From: ZC4RG30 sp049841155
GTDB taxonomy: Bacteria > Pseudomonadota > Gammaproteobacteria > Steroidobacterales > Steroidobacteraceae
Direction of reading: 5' to 3'
Assembly (NCBI GenBank): GCA_049841155.1
Contig: JASGHI010000003.1
Span: forward strand, 1,426,001-1,490,000
DNA length: 64,000 bases
The translations under genes and the position numbers were made by a program. Each line of letters begins with the position of its first letter. Positions within the stretch are counted from its first letter, which is position 1. The notes below the pieces were generated by a model. The model was not told the origin of the DNA. It was given only the letters and a program-made list of their open reading frames with translations, and did not search any database. Of the stretch, positions 16,724 to 25,407 are shown piece after piece.

Positions 16724-17575
16724 ATGCCTGGCTCGACTCCATGCAAGCAGGCCACAGCTGCGCGGCCTTCAGGCAGGCGTGCAATTGCGCTGACGGTGAT
16801 GCTGCCGGCCCTGCTGCTGGCCCTCGCAGCGTCCAGCGCCGACGCACCGTTGCGTACCGAAGGCGCCTCCCGCGCCGCCGTACTGCCCCGGCACGAGTTC
16901 CAGATCGCGCGCCTCATCTACGACACCGGCGGCATGGAGCGCGGCTTCGGATTCGGCGGCGGCCGGCCGTGGTGGGCCATCGACTATCCGGAAGCCGAAT
17001 ACCACTTCATCAATGGCGTCCGCCGGCTCACGCGCATCGACACGGCCGACGACAGCATCCACCTGCGCGCCACCGACGAGGCGTTGTTCGACTATCCGTG
17101 GCTGTTCGCCCAGCAAGTGGGACGCTGGCAGCTCAGTGAGGCCGAGGCCGCGCAGCTGCGCGAATACCTGTTGCGCGGCGGCTTCCTCGTGGCGGACGAC
17201 TTCCACGGCCCGGTGCAATGGCAGGGGTTCCAGGAGGGCATCCGCCGCGTGTTTCCCGACCGGGAAATCGTCGAGCTGGCCGAGGATGACCCGATACTGC
17301 ACGTGCTCTACGACATCAGCGAACGCACGCAGATTCCCGGCCGGCGCCATCTGCGCCGTGGCCCGGGCGGCGAAATCCGCATAGTCCCCGAGGGCGGCCC
17401 GCCCTCCTGGCGCGGCATCCACGACGATGCGGGACGCCTCATGGTGGTGATGAACTTCAACATGGACATGGGGGATTCATGGGAGCATGCCGATGATCCG
17501 GTGTATCCACAGCCCATGACCGCGCTGGGCTACCGGTTCGGAATCAACTACATCCTCTATGCGATGACGCACTAG
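16724..17575 (+). CDS. DUF4159 domain exported protein
   Basis: 283 residues. The N-terminal hydrophobic segment (about residues 20-38) is a signal peptide or anchor. The DUF4159 region covers most of the rest, with the family features FQIARLIYDTGG, LFAQQVGRWQLSEAEAAQLR and LRGGFLVADDFHG (about residues 145-157), and an NFNMDMGDSWE segment near the end. The ATG is 6 bases after a TATAGT hexamer, so the transcript may be leaderless. DUF4159 proteins are often near MoxR/VWA protein clusters, but no such genes are seen here. Its TAG stop is shared in part with the stop of yggS on the other strand (CTAG). Function unknown. Confidence 0.82.
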   Translation: MPGSTPCKQATAARPSGRRAIALTVMLPALLLALAASSADAPLRTEGASRAAVLPRHEFQIARLIYDTGGMERGFGFGGGRPWWAIDYPEAEYHFINGVRRLTRIDTADDSIHLRATDEALFDYPWLFAQQVGRWQLSEAEAAQLREYLLRGGFLVADDFHGPVQWQGFQEGIRRVFPDREIVELAEDDPILHVLYDISERTQIPGRRHLRRGPGGEIRIVPEGGPPSWRGIHDDAGRLMVVMNFNMDMGDSWEHADDPVYPQPMTALGYRFGINYILYAMTH

Positions 17576-18396
17576 CGCAGCGGCTGCTGCGCATCGCGGG
17601 AGGCAGGCCAGTAGTGGGCATCGGGCGTGGACCGCGCGCCGAAAATCGCCTGGCCGACACGCACCACCGTCGCGCCTTCCTCGATGGCGATTTCGTAGTC
17701 GCCGGACATGCCCATCGACAGCTCTGCGGGCACGATCCCGCCCGCCGCGTCCTGGCACAGCCGGTCGCGCAGTTCACGCAGCAGCACGAAGCAGCGGCGC
17801 ACGCGCGCCGCCTCGGCCGACAGCATCGCCAGCGTCATCAGGCCGCGCACACGCAGCGCCGGGAAGCCCGCCAGCGAGCGCATGAAAGCCGCCGCTTCAT
17901 CCGGCGGCAGACCGTACTTGCTGGCCTCGCTCGAGGTGTTGACCTGCACGAACACGTCCAGTCCGCGGCCTTCGGCCTGCAGACGCCGCTCCAGCGCCTC
18001 GGCCACACGCAGGCTGTCCAGCGCCTGGAACTCGGCGGCGCAGCGCGCCACCATCCTCGCCTTGTTGGTCTGCAGATGGCCGATCACCGACCAGCGCAGG
18101 TCCTTGAGGTCGGCCATCGCCTCCCATTTGCGCAAAGCCTCCTGCGGCTTGTTTTCGCCGAACTCGCGGCACCCCGCGGCATAGGCCTGGCGGATGCTCG
18201 CCTCGCCCTTGGTCTTGCTGACGGGCAGCAGGCGCACGCCCGCCGGGTCGCGCCCGACGCGCCGGCACGCCGCGGCAATGCGCGCATGGACTGCCGCGAG
18301 GTTGTGGCGGAAATCCTCGACGGATTCAGCCTGCGGCCACTGGCCGTGCCGATCGTGCAGGGTGCACGTCGCCTCTGGCTCTGGATCAGCTGCCAT
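17572..18396 (-). CDS. yggS: YggS family pyridoxal-phosphate homeostasis protein
   Basis: PLP-binding TIM-barrel protein that controls vitamin B6 and amino acid pools; it has no known enzyme activity. It has 274 residues, longer than usual (about 235) because of an N-terminal extension before ESVEDFRHNLAAV. The Schiff-base lysine is in LLPVSKTK (about residues 56-63), followed by FGENKPQE (about 80-87), VQVNTS and the C-terminal LSMGMSGDYEIAIEEGATVVR motif. The ATG start falls 11 bases inside the PEBP gene, so the two are probably coupled. Other candidate starts (for example near residue 26) are possible. Confidence 0.93.
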   Translation of the reverse strand: MAADPEPEATCTLHDRHGQWPQAESVEDFRHNLAAVHARIAAACRRVGRDPAGVRLLPVSKTKGEASIRQAYAAGCREFGENKPQEALRKWEAMADLKDLRWSVIGHLQTNKARMVARCAAEFQALDSLRVAEALERRLQAEGRGLDVFVQVNTSSEASKYGLPPDEAAAFMRSLAGFPALRVRGLMTLAMLSAEAARVRRCFVLLRELRDRLCQDAAGGIVPAELSMGMSGDYEIAIEEGATVVRVGQAIFGARSTPDAHYWPASRDAQQPLR

Positions 18397-18991
18397 GCAG
18401 CGAGTAGGTGCCGCAGAGCTGCGCTTCGGCCAGCACATGGCCCTGCATCGCCCGCAGCGCATCGCCGGCCGTGAAACGTTGCGGCACATCCAGTTCCGCC
18501 ACGTCCAGGGCAAACAGGCGGAAGAAATAACGGTGCGTGCGCAGGTCGTTGAAGGGCGGATAAGGGCCGTCGTAGCCGAAGTAGTCGCCGGCCATGCCGG
18601 CGTCACCGGCAAACCAGCCGGTGTAGTCGTTCAGCCCCTGGCGCGCACCGGCGGGGCCGGGCGGATTGCGCTTGCCCCGCACGGCGATGCCATCGCTGCA
18701 GCTGCCGGCGGCGATCGCGCGTACCACGGGCGCAATGTCGGCCATGGCCCAGTGCACGAAATCACCGCGGGGCTGCTCCACGGGAATCTCGATGTCCTGG
18801 CGTCCGACCATGTCCGGCACCGTCGGCGCATCCGGGTCGATGCACAGCAATGCGAACGAGCGCGTGCCCCCGGGCACATCGTCCCACGCAAGATGAGGAT
18901 TGCGGTTGGGGGCGAAACCTTCCGGCTGCCCCATCGCGAATTCGGCCGGGATCGGCTGGCCGTTCTGGAAGCTGTTGCTGTGGATGCGCAT
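18386..18991 (-). CDS. YbhB/YbcL family PEBP-like protein
   Basis: Phosphatidylethanolamine-binding-protein fold, called Raf kinase inhibitor-like in databases. It has 201 residues. The DPDAP motif (CIDPDAPT, about residues 50-57) and the GDFVHWAM segment (about 75-82) form the ligand pocket, with the family C-terminal pattern GPYPPFNDLRTHRYFFRLFALD at about 147-168. No signal peptide is seen, so it is probably cytoplasmic. The bacterial function is unknown. It starts directly after the B3/B4 gene stop and overlaps the yggS start, suggesting a three-gene unit. Confidence 0.9.
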   Translation of the reverse strand: MRIHSNSFQNGQPIPAEFAMGQPEGFAPNRNPHLAWDDVPGGTRSFALLCIDPDAPTVPDMVGRQDIEIPVEQPRGDFVHWAMADIAPVVRAIAAGSCSDGIAVRGKRNPPGPAGARQGLNDYTGWFAGDAGMAGDYFGYDGPYPPFNDLRTHRYFFRLFALDVAELDVPQRFTAGDALRAMQGHVLAEAQLCGTYSLHGS

Positions 18992-19696
18992 CTACAGTTC
19001 CGGCAACTGCGGATGCTCCGCATCCAGCAGCACGCAGCGCGTCTCACCGCCGCAGAAACGCTGCACCAGGGCAGCGATGTCCTCCATCGCCGCGCGCACT
19101 TCGGCGGAGGTTGCCGGCGGCAGGCCATCGACATTGAAGAACACGCCACGGGTTTCGGGCAGGGTCTGCGTATTGGCAGCCTGGCGCCAGGTCCAGCGGC
19201 GCGTCAGCACTTGCTGCCCGTCGGTGAACACCACTTCGCCTGCCGGCGGGAATTCCACCGGCCCGCCGTCCGGCGGCGCGAAGCGGTCGCCCTCGCGCGC
19301 CAGCCGCAGTTCGAGGCCGGATTGCAAGGCGTCGGTGGGATGCGCTCCCGCGGGCAGCAGGTGCCGCAATGAAACGAGGTTGCCGATATCCACCAGCGCG
19401 TTGATCGCCGGCAGCTGGTCGGGCTTGAGCACGCGGCGGGTCAGCGCCTCCACCGCGCTGCGGTGCTCCGAAGGCTTGGCGCCGAAGCGGCGGTAGGCCT
19501 CGCGCCAGGCGGCAATGCGCGGATGCTCGGCCGGATTGCCGGTGACGCGCGCGCGCAGTCCGGCTTCGGCCTCGCGCAGCAGCGCGGTGAGCTCGGGTGT
19601 GGAGGGGCCATTGCGAAAATCACGCGCCAGCACGACGCCGCGGCAATAGCCCGGGAACAGACGGAAGATGTCGGGAGCAAGGGTATAACTGGTCAT
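18992..19696 (-). CDS. B3/B4 tRNA-binding domain protein, stand-alone
   Basis: 234 residues. It resembles the B3/B4 (editing) domain of the phenylalanyl-tRNA synthetase beta chain without catalytic or anticodon domains. The family pattern is seen in RIAAWREAYRRFGAKPSEHRSA (about 81-102) and LPAINALVDIGNLVSLRHLLPAGAH (about 116-140). The start is the ATG at 19696 (MTSYTLAPDIF); an 18-residue extension reads through the upstream non-coding strand. Such stand-alone proteins may hydrolyse mischarged aminoacyl-tRNA, but this is inferred from the domain. Its stop touches the PEBP start with no gap. Confidence 0.85.
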   Translation of the reverse strand: MTSYTLAPDIFRLFPGYCRGVVLARDFRNGPSTPELTALLREAEAGLRARVTGNPAEHPRIAAWREAYRRFGAKPSEHRSAVEALTRRVLKPDQLPAINALVDIGNLVSLRHLLPAGAHPTDALQSGLELRLAREGDRFAPPDGGPVEFPPAGEVVFTDGQQVLTRRWTWRQAANTQTLPETRGVFFNVDGLPPATSAEVRAAMEDIAALVQRFCGGETRCVLLDAEHPQLPEL

Positions 19697-19740
19697 GATC
19701 GGAACTGTACGCCATCCCACAGTCCGCCATACTCCCCGGC

Positions 19741-21189
19741 ATGACTTCACGACGTGTGCACCTGCACCGCCATGCCTGGGAGACCGACGGCGCCCGGCTC
19801 ACCGCCGGCGTCACGGCCATCCAGCATCAGCTTGGCGTGAGCGCGGAATTTCCGCCGGAGGCAGCTGCCGAGGCCAAGTCGGCTGCCCGCAATCCCCGGC
19901 TTCCCGCGCTCGATCGCACGGACATCCCCTTCGTCACGCTCGACCCGGCATCGAGCCTCGATCTCGACCAGGCGCTGCACCTGGAGCACAGGGACGAGGG
20001 CTACCGGGTCCACTACGCCATCGCCGATGTCGCGGCCTTCGTCACGCCCGGCGGTGCGTTGGAAGCCGAGACCTTCAAGCGTGGCGAAACCCTGTATGGC
20101 GCCGACAGCAGGATCCCGCTGCATCCGAAGGTGCTGAGCGAAGACGCAGCAAGCCTGCTTCCCGGCCAGCAGCGGCCGGCCCTGCTGTGGACCCTGGACC
20201 TCGATGCGAGCGGCGAGATCAGCAACGCGCAGGTCGAACGGGCGCGCGTACGGTCGACGGCAAAACTCTCCTACGAGGGCCTGCAGCGCGACTTCGATGC
20301 CGGCACCGTCGATCCGATGCTGGCCCTGCTCAAGCAGATCGGGCAGCGACGCCTGGAGCTCGAAGCGGAACGCGGCGGCGTGAGCCTGCCGCTCCCGGAA
20401 CAGGAGATCGAGGTGGATTCCGCCGGGCACTGGCAGTTGTCCTACCGGACTGCGCTCGACGTCGAAACCTGGAACGCCCAGCTGTCATTGCTGACAGGCA
20501 TGGCGGCCGCAAAGCTCATGCTCGCGCACGGCACAGGCCTGCTGCGCACGCTGCCGCCAGCCGACGAGCGCGACCTGCAACGGCTGCGCCGGATCGCGCA
20601 GGGCCTGGGCATCGCCTGGCCCGATGGCCTCTCCTATCCCGGCTTCATCCGCACCATCGATCCAGACAGACCCGAAGGCGCAGCAGTATTGGTCGCCGCG
20701 GCCCGCACCCTGCGGGGCTCGGACTATGTCGCCTTCCATGGCACGCGGCCGGAGCATGCCGGACACTCGGCGATCGCGGCGCCGTATGCGCATGTCACGG
20801 CGCCGCTGCGGCGGCTCGCGGACCGCTTCGCCGGCGAGATCTGCCTTGCTGCCTGCGCGGGCACGCCGGTGCCGGACTGGGTGATTGCCCGGCTGGACCT
20901 GCTGCCGCAGGTGATGCGGGATGCCGCCCGCCGGGCCAGCCAGTACGAGAGCGCGCTGCTGGATCTGCTGGAGGCGTCGGTGCTGGCCGAGCATGTGGGC
21001 AGGACCTTCACCGCCACGGTCATCTCGGTCGACGACCGGGACCCGGCTCGCGGACGCATCATGGTGAAGCGGCCCGCCATCGAGGCCCGCTGCATATCGG
21101 GCCACGAGCTGCCGCTGGGCGCAGAGGTCGCCGCCCGGCTGGTGACTGCGGACCCGGCGACGCGGTCGGTGGCCTTCGAAGTGGCATGA
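19741..21189 (+). CDS. RNB-domain exoribonuclease of short type
   Basis: 482 residues, shorter than RNase II (644) or RNase R (over 800) because the N-terminal cold-shock domains are missing. The RNB core starts at PFVTLDPASSLDLDQALHLE (about residues 63-82). Aligned with RNase II, Asp201, Asp207 and Asp209 are present but the fourth Asp is Gln. A long RNB region follows, with YVAFHGTRPEHAGHSAIAAPYAHVTAPLRR (about residues 330-359) containing the usual Tyr/Arg block. An S1-like C-terminal region is likely (about 415-482). The ATG is 44 bases from the B3/B4 start on the other strand. Its TGA overlaps the ltaE start. Confidence 0.85.
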   Translation: MTSRRVHLHRHAWETDGARLTAGVTAIQHQLGVSAEFPPEAAAEAKSAARNPRLPALDRTDIPFVTLDPASSLDLDQALHLEHRDEGYRVHYAIADVAAFVTPGGALEAETFKRGETLYGADSRIPLHPKVLSEDAASLLPGQQRPALLWTLDLDASGEISNAQVERARVRSTAKLSYEGLQRDFDAGTVDPMLALLKQIGQRRLELEAERGGVSLPLPEQEIEVDSAGHWQLSYRTALDVETWNAQLSLLTGMAAAKLMLAHGTGLLRTLPPADERDLQRLRRIAQGLGIAWPDGLSYPGFIRTIDPDRPEGAAVLVAAARTLRGSDYVAFHGTRPEHAGHSAIAAPYAHVTAPLRRLADRFAGEICLAACAGTPVPDWVIARLDLLPQVMRDAARRASQYESALLDLLEASVLAEHVGRTFTATVISVDDRDPARGRIMVKRPAIEARCISGHELPLGAEVAARLVTADPATRSVAFEVA

Positions 21190-22244
21190 TGCGGCTCATG
21201 AACACAGCCATCGTCGATCTGCGCAGCGACACCGTGACGAAGCCGACGCCGGCCATGCGCGCCGCCCTTGCCGCTGCACCGGCCGGTGATGATGTCTTCG
21301 GCGACGATCCCACCGTCAACGCACTGCAGGAGCGTGTTGCCGCGCTGCTCGGCAAGGAGGCCGCGCTGTTCATGAGCAGCGGCACGCAGAGCAATCTCTG
21401 CGCAGTGCTGGCCCATTGCGGCCGGGGCGATGAGTACATCGTCGGCCAGCTCGCCCATACCTACCGCTACGAAGGCGGCGGTGCGGCGGTACTGGGCAGC
21501 GTCCAGCCGCAGCCGCTTGCCAACCAGCCGGACGGCACGCTGAAGCTCGACGACATCGCCGCCGCGATCAAGCCCGACGACGCGCACTTCGCGCGCACGC
21601 GGCTGCTGGCGCTGGAGAACACCTGGAACGGCCAGGTGCTGCCCGCCGGCTACACCGCCCAGGCCTGCGAACTGGCCCATGCGCGCGGTCTTGCCACTCA
21701 CCTGGATGGCGCCCGCCTGTTCAATGCCGCCGTGGCCTCGGGCCGCACGGTGGCCGAACTGGCGCGGCCTTTCGATTCGGTGTCCATCTGCTTCAGCAAA
21801 GGCCTGGGCGCGCCCATCGGCTCCATGCTGGCCGGCCCGCGCGAGCTGATCGCCCGCGCCCACCGCGTACGCAAGATGCTGGGGGGTGGACTGCGCCAGG
21901 TGGGCCTGCTGGCGGCAGCGGCCGACCATGCCCTGACTCACCACGTCGACCGCCTGGCCGACGACCACCTGCTCGCGCGGCGGCTGGCAGAGGGCCTCGC
22001 GGCACTGCCGGGCATCACCGTCACGCCGCCGCAAACGAACATCGTCTTTGCCCAGGTCGAGGGCGGGCGTGGCCCGGCGCTCCTGGAACACCTCAAATCG
22101 CGCGGCGTGCTGGGTACCGGCCTCACTGGATTGCGCTTCGTCACGCACCTTGATGTGGACGCCGCCGGCATAGACCGCGCGATTGCCGCGGCGCGTGAAT
22201 TCTCAGTCGGCGGTCAGCACGGCCGGATCGCCCGGCCCGGCTGA
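21186..22244 (+). CDS. ltaE: Low-specificity L-threonine aldolase
   Basis: PLP enzyme cleaving threonine and allo-threonine to glycine and acetaldehyde. It has 352 residues. It opens with VDLRSDTVTKPTPAM (about residues 9-23), and has AHTYRYEGGG (about 92-101), THLDGARLFNA and the PLP-lysine region SICFSKGLGAPIGSML (about 198-213). The start is written ATGATG, with the RNB gene TGA inside it, so translation is coupled. A second ATG four codons later is also possible. The C-terminal 42 bases overlap the end of the dctA-type gene on the other strand. Confidence 0.95.
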   Translation: MMRLMNTAIVDLRSDTVTKPTPAMRAALAAAPAGDDVFGDDPTVNALQERVAALLGKEAALFMSSGTQSNLCAVLAHCGRGDEYIVGQLAHTYRYEGGGAAVLGSVQPQPLANQPDGTLKLDDIAAAIKPDDAHFARTRLLALENTWNGQVLPAGYTAQACELAHARGLATHLDGARLFNAAVASGRTVAELARPFDSVSICFSKGLGAPIGSMLAGPRELIARAHRVRKMLGGGLRQVGLLAAAADHALTHHVDRLADDHLLARRLAEGLAALPGITVTPPQTNIVFAQVEGGRGPALLEHLKSRGVLGTGLTGLRFVTHLDVDAAGIDRAIAAAREFSVGGQHGRIARPG

Positions 22245-23570
22245 AGGATCCGGCGGCGAGGCGATGGAGCGCGGGGGCCCGCCCAATGCGCGTTTCAGGG
22301 CTTCGCGGTCCAGCGCGTTTTCCCAGCGTGCCACGACCACCGTGGCCACCGCGTTGCCGATGAAATTGGTCAGCGAACGGCATTCGCTCATGAAGCGGTC
22401 CACGCCGAGGATCAGCGCCATGCCGGCGACCGGCACCTCCGGCACCACCGCCAGCGTCGCGGCCAGGGTAACGAAGCCGGCGCCGGTGACGCCGGCAGCG
22501 CCCTTGGAACTGAGCATCGCCACCAGCAGCAGCGCAATCTGGTGACCGAGGGTGATCGGCGTGTCCGTGGCCTGCGCGATGAACAGCGCTGCCAGCGTCA
22601 TGTAGATGTTGGTGCCGTCGAGATTGAACGAGTAACCGGTGGGCACCACCAGCCCGACCACCGGCTTGGCGCAACCGGCCTGCTCCATCTTCTCCATCAG
22701 CGATGGCAGCGCCGATTCCGACGACGAGGTGCCCAGCACCAGCAGCAATTCGGCCTTGAGGTAGCGGATCAGCCTCAGCACCGAAAAACCGCACAGCCGC
22801 GCCACTGCGCCCAGCACCAGCAGCACGAACAGCAGCGAGGTCAGATAGAACGAACCGACCAGCCAGGCCAGGTGGGACAGCACTTCCAGACCATACTTGC
22901 CGACGGTGAAGGCGATCGCGCCGAAGGCGCCGACCGGCGCCGCCTTCATCAGGATGTGCACCAGCCGGAACACCGGCACGATCAGGGCGCCGAGCAGGTC
23001 GGCGACCGGGCGGCCACGCTCGCCGGTCAGCGCCAGGGCAATGCCGAACAGCACGGCAACGAACAGCACCTGCAGGATGTTGTCGCCGACCAGCGGGCTG
23101 AGCAGGGTTGCCGGAATGATGTCCATGGCGAAGCCGACCAGGGTCAGCTCATGCGACCTGCTGACGTAGCCGTTGACTGCGCCCTGGTCGAGGTCGGCGA
23201 CGTTGACGTGCATGCCGGCACCCGGCTGCACCACGTGCGCCACCAGCAGGCCCACCACCAGCGCCAGCGTGGAGAAGAACAGGAAGTACGCCATCGCCTT
23301 GACGAACACCCGCCCCACGACGCGCAACTCGGTCATGCCGGAAATGCCCGTGACGATGGTCAGGAAAATCACCGGACCGATGATCATCTTGACGAGCTTG
23401 ATGAAGGCATCGCCCAGCGGCTTGAGCGATTCGCCCAGCGCGGGCTGGAAATGCCCCAGCAGCGCGCCCAGTACGATGGCCAGCAGCACCTGGAAATACA
23501 GGTGACGGTACAGGCGCGGTGCCGGATGCAAGGTGGGCTCCATGACGGTCGCTGCGGGCAAGTCTCGCAT
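22203..23570 (-). CDS. dctA: Dicarboxylate/amino acid:cation symporter (DctA/GltP family)
   Basis: Inner-membrane carrier for C4-dicarboxylates or glutamate/aspartate, 455 residues with about eight TM segments. Diagnostic motifs are TSSSESALPSLMEK (re-entrant loop 1, about residues 280-293), GYSFNLDGTNIYMTLAALFIAQ (about 312-333) and the MLSSKGAAGVTGAGF loop (about 355-369). These resemble DctA more than GltP, so the substrate is probably succinate, fumarate or malate, which is inference. A second ATG at 23543 would shorten it by 9 residues. It ends inside the ltaE coding region in convergent orientation. Confidence 0.92.
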   Translation of the reverse strand: MRDLPAATVMEPTLHPAPRLYRHLYFQVLLAIVLGALLGHFQPALGESLKPLGDAFIKLVKMIIGPVIFLTIVTGISGMTELRVVGRVFVKAMAYFLFFSTLALVVGLLVAHVVQPGAGMHVNVADLDQGAVNGYVSRSHELTLVGFAMDIIPATLLSPLVGDNILQVLFVAVLFGIALALTGERGRPVADLLGALIVPVFRLVHILMKAAPVGAFGAIAFTVGKYGLEVLSHLAWLVGSFYLTSLLFVLLVLGAVARLCGFSVLRLIRYLKAELLLVLGTSSSESALPSLMEKMEQAGCAKPVVGLVVPTGYSFNLDGTNIYMTLAALFIAQATDTPITLGHQIALLLVAMLSSKGAAGVTGAGFVTLAATLAVVPEVPVAGMALILGVDRFMSECRSLTNFIGNAVATVVVARWENALDREALKRALGGPPRSIASPPDPSAGPGDPAVLTAD

Positions 23571-23597
23571 TGTCGGTGGCGGGTGTCTCGGTAGAAT
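23570..23597 (+). promoter_or_regulatory. Candidate promoter for the NUDIX gene, leaderless
   Basis: TTGTCG (23570-23575) and TAGAAT (23592-23597) are separated by 16 bases. The ATG at 23604 is only 6 bases after the -10 hexamer, so transcription would start at or within a few bases of the start codon. It overlaps the start region of the divergent dctA-type gene. Confidence 0.4.
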
Positions 23598-23603
23598 CAG
23601 CGC

Positions 23604-24164
23604 ATGCCGAGCCCGGACCGTACGCCCCTATTCTGCCGCTACTGCGGCAGCCGGACCGCCATCCGTATTCCCGACGGCGACCACCTCCCCCGCCAGGTCT
23701 GCGATCACTGCGGCACCATCCACTACGACAACCCGCGCATCGTGGTGGGCTGCGTGCCCGAACACCAGGGAAGGATCCTCATCTGCCGGCGCGCCATCGA
23801 ACCGCGGCGGGGCTACTGGACCGTGCCCGCCGGCTTCATGGAGAACGCCGAGACCCTGGAAGCCGGCGCGGCGCGCGAGTGCTTCGAGGAAGCCGAAGCG
23901 CGCGTCACCATCGATTCGCTGCTGGCCGTGATCAACATCCCCGAGGCACACCAGGTGCATGTCTTCTTCCGCGCGCAGCTGACCGACGGCCGCTACGGCG
24001 TGGGAGCGGAAAGCCTGGAATCCATGCTGGTGCCCGAGGAAGAACTGCCGTGGGCGGATATCGCCTTCCCCTCCACCGAATTCGCACTGCGCCGCTTCCT
24101 GGCCGACCGGGCCAGCGGCGAACGCGGCGTGCATCTGACCACCCTGCCGCGCCGCGGCGGCTGA
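23604..24164 (+). CDS. NUDIX hydrolase with N-terminal zinc ribbon
   Basis: 186 residues. The N-terminus has two Cys pairs, CRYCG (about residues 11-15) and CDHCG (about 33-37), a zinc ribbon of the kind seen in NADH pyrophosphatase NudC and in zinc-ribbon NUDIX proteins. The NUDIX box runs from GFMENAETLEAGAARECFEE (about residues 76-95), matching GX5EX7REUXEE; the usual Gly after it is replaced by Glu. NADH or nucleotide-sugar hydrolysis is plausible but not shown. It is followed by the ferredoxin gene. Confidence 0.88.
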   Translation: MPSPDRTPLFCRYCGSRTAIRIPDGDHLPRQVCDHCGTIHYDNPRIVVGCVPEHQGRILICRRAIEPRRGYWTVPAGFMENAETLEAGAARECFEEAEARVTIDSLLAVINIPEAHQVHVFFRAQLTDGRYGVGAESLESMLVPEEELPWADIAFPSTEFALRRFLADRASGERGVHLTTLPRRGG

Positions 24165-24227
24165 TCGGGAACCCGCCGGGGCCGATACCGTGGCAAAATG
24201 GGCCACCCCCGAGCCGCGACCAGAACC

Positions 24228-24551
24228 ATGACCTTCGTCGTCACCGAAAACTGCATCAAGTGCAAGTACATGGACTGCGTGGAAGTCTGCCCCGTGGACT
24301 GCTTCCACGAGGGCCCCAACTTCCTCGTCATCGATCCCGACGAGTGCATCGATTGCACGCTGTGCGAACCGGAATGCCCGGCCGAGGCCATCTTTTCGGA
24401 AGACGAAGTGCCGGATGCGCAGAAGGACTTCCTGAAGATCAACGCCGAGCTCGCCAAGAGCTGGCCGGTGATCACGGAAAAGAAGACCGCGCCCGCCGAC
24501 GCCAAGGAGTGGGACGGCAAGCCGGGCAAGAAGGATCTGCTCGAACGCTAG
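24228..24551 (+). CDS. fdxA: Seven-iron ferredoxin
   Basis: 107 residues from MTFVVTENCIKCKY, the typical FdxA N-terminus. The first cluster region has CIKCKYMDCVEVCPVDC (Cys around residues 9-25), a mix of 3Fe-4S and 4Fe-4S ligands, and the second has CIDCTLCEPECP (about 40-51). A longer start at 24198 adds 10 residues and is preceded by a GATACC hexamer, but it lacks family support. It serves as a soluble electron carrier; its redox partners are unknown. It converges on the dsbC-like gene with 15 bases between stops. Confidence 0.95.
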   Translation: MTFVVTENCIKCKYMDCVEVCPVDCFHEGPNFLVIDPDECIDCTLCEPECPAEAIFSEDEVPDAQKDFLKINAELAKSWPVITEKKTAPADAKEWDGKPGKKDLLER

Positions 24552-24566
24552 CGCCCCAGCGGCGGA

Positions 24567-25364
24567 TCAGCGGATCGGATGCCCCACCGGGTCGTCGAGG
24601 TAGGCCTTGAGCTGCGCCGGTGGCAGGTAGCCCGGAACCAGCTCGCCGGTCTCCAGCACCAGCCCCGGCGTGCCGCTCACGCCCAGTTCACGGCCCAGCG
24701 CGTACTGCCCGGCAACGGGCGTCTCGCCGCAGACCTTCGCCGTCAGCGGCTTGCCCAGCTTGGCCGTGGTGAGGGCGGCCTTGCGGTCGGCCGAACACCA
24801 GACCTGCTCGGCCTTCTCCCAGGATTCGGTATCCGGGCCGGTGCGCGGGAAGAACATGTAGCGCACGCGGATGCCGGCCTTGTTGTAGTCGTTGATCTGG
24901 CTGTGCAGCCGCCGGCACCAGGCGCAATCCACGTCCGTGAACACGGTGAGGGTGTGCTTGGCCGTCTGCGGGCCGAACACCAGCATCTGCGACTCGGGCA
25001 CGGCATTGACCAGCTTCAGCCGCAGCTCGCGGCGGCGGCTCTCGGAGAGGTTCGGGAAATTGCCGTTGTCGGCGATCTGGTAGAGGTCGCCGGCGAAGAG
25101 GAACTTGCCGTCGGCGGAGACATACGAGATGTCGGCGCCATGCGTGAGCTCGTATACGCCGGCTACGGGCGTGGCGCGCAGATCCTCGACGCTCGCGCCC
25201 GGAATCTTGGCGGCCAGCGCGATGCGCGGATCTGCCGCTGTGGTGGCAGCAGCAGTGGTGACCGCCGCCGCGGCAGGCGCGGGACGGGCGCTCTGCCCAT
25301 CGCCGCGCGCGCAGGCCAGCAATGGGAGCAGTGCCAGGGTCAGCAGCAGATGCCGGGGTTTCAT
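24567..25364 (-). CDS. dsbC: DsbC-like disulfide isomerase, lipoprotein
   Basis: 265 residues. The N-terminal segment ends in a lipobox (LLAC, about residues 15-18), so it is probably anchored to a membrane in the periplasm, unlike soluble E. coli DsbC. An Ala/Thr-rich linker leads to the dimerisation domain (about 45-120), then a thioredoxin fold with the active-site motif CAWC (about 146-149) and the cis-Pro turn SGTPGLVL (about 225). The usual DsbC motif is CGYC. It would correct wrong disulfides in exported proteins. It lies 43 bases downstream of xerD, the usual gammaproteobacterial order. Confidence 0.9.
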   Translation of the reverse strand: MKPRHLLLTLALLPLLACARGDGQSARPAPAAAAVTTAAATTAADPRIALAAKIPGASVEDLRATPVAGVYELTHGADISYVSADGKFLFAGDLYQIADNGNFPNLSESRRRELRLKLVNAVPESQMLVFGPQTAKHTLTVFTDVDCAWCRRLHSQINDYNKAGIRVRYMFFPRTGPDTESWEKAEQVWCSADRKAALTTAKLGKPLTAKVCGETPVAGQYALGRELGVSGTPGLVLETGELVPGYLPPAQLKAYLDDPVGHPIR

Positions 25365-25407
25365 AGGCGGGATTCTAGCAGAGGGCGCCACCGGCGCCCG
25401 CCGCCAT

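Noticed and set aside
19695..22244. An 849-residue plus-strand open frame covering the RNB and threonine aldolase genes
   Set aside because: Its first 490 residues are the off-frame shadow of the RNB gene and are Arg/Pro-rich. The threonine aldolase homology starts only at about 21186, where ATGATG overlaps the RNB stop.
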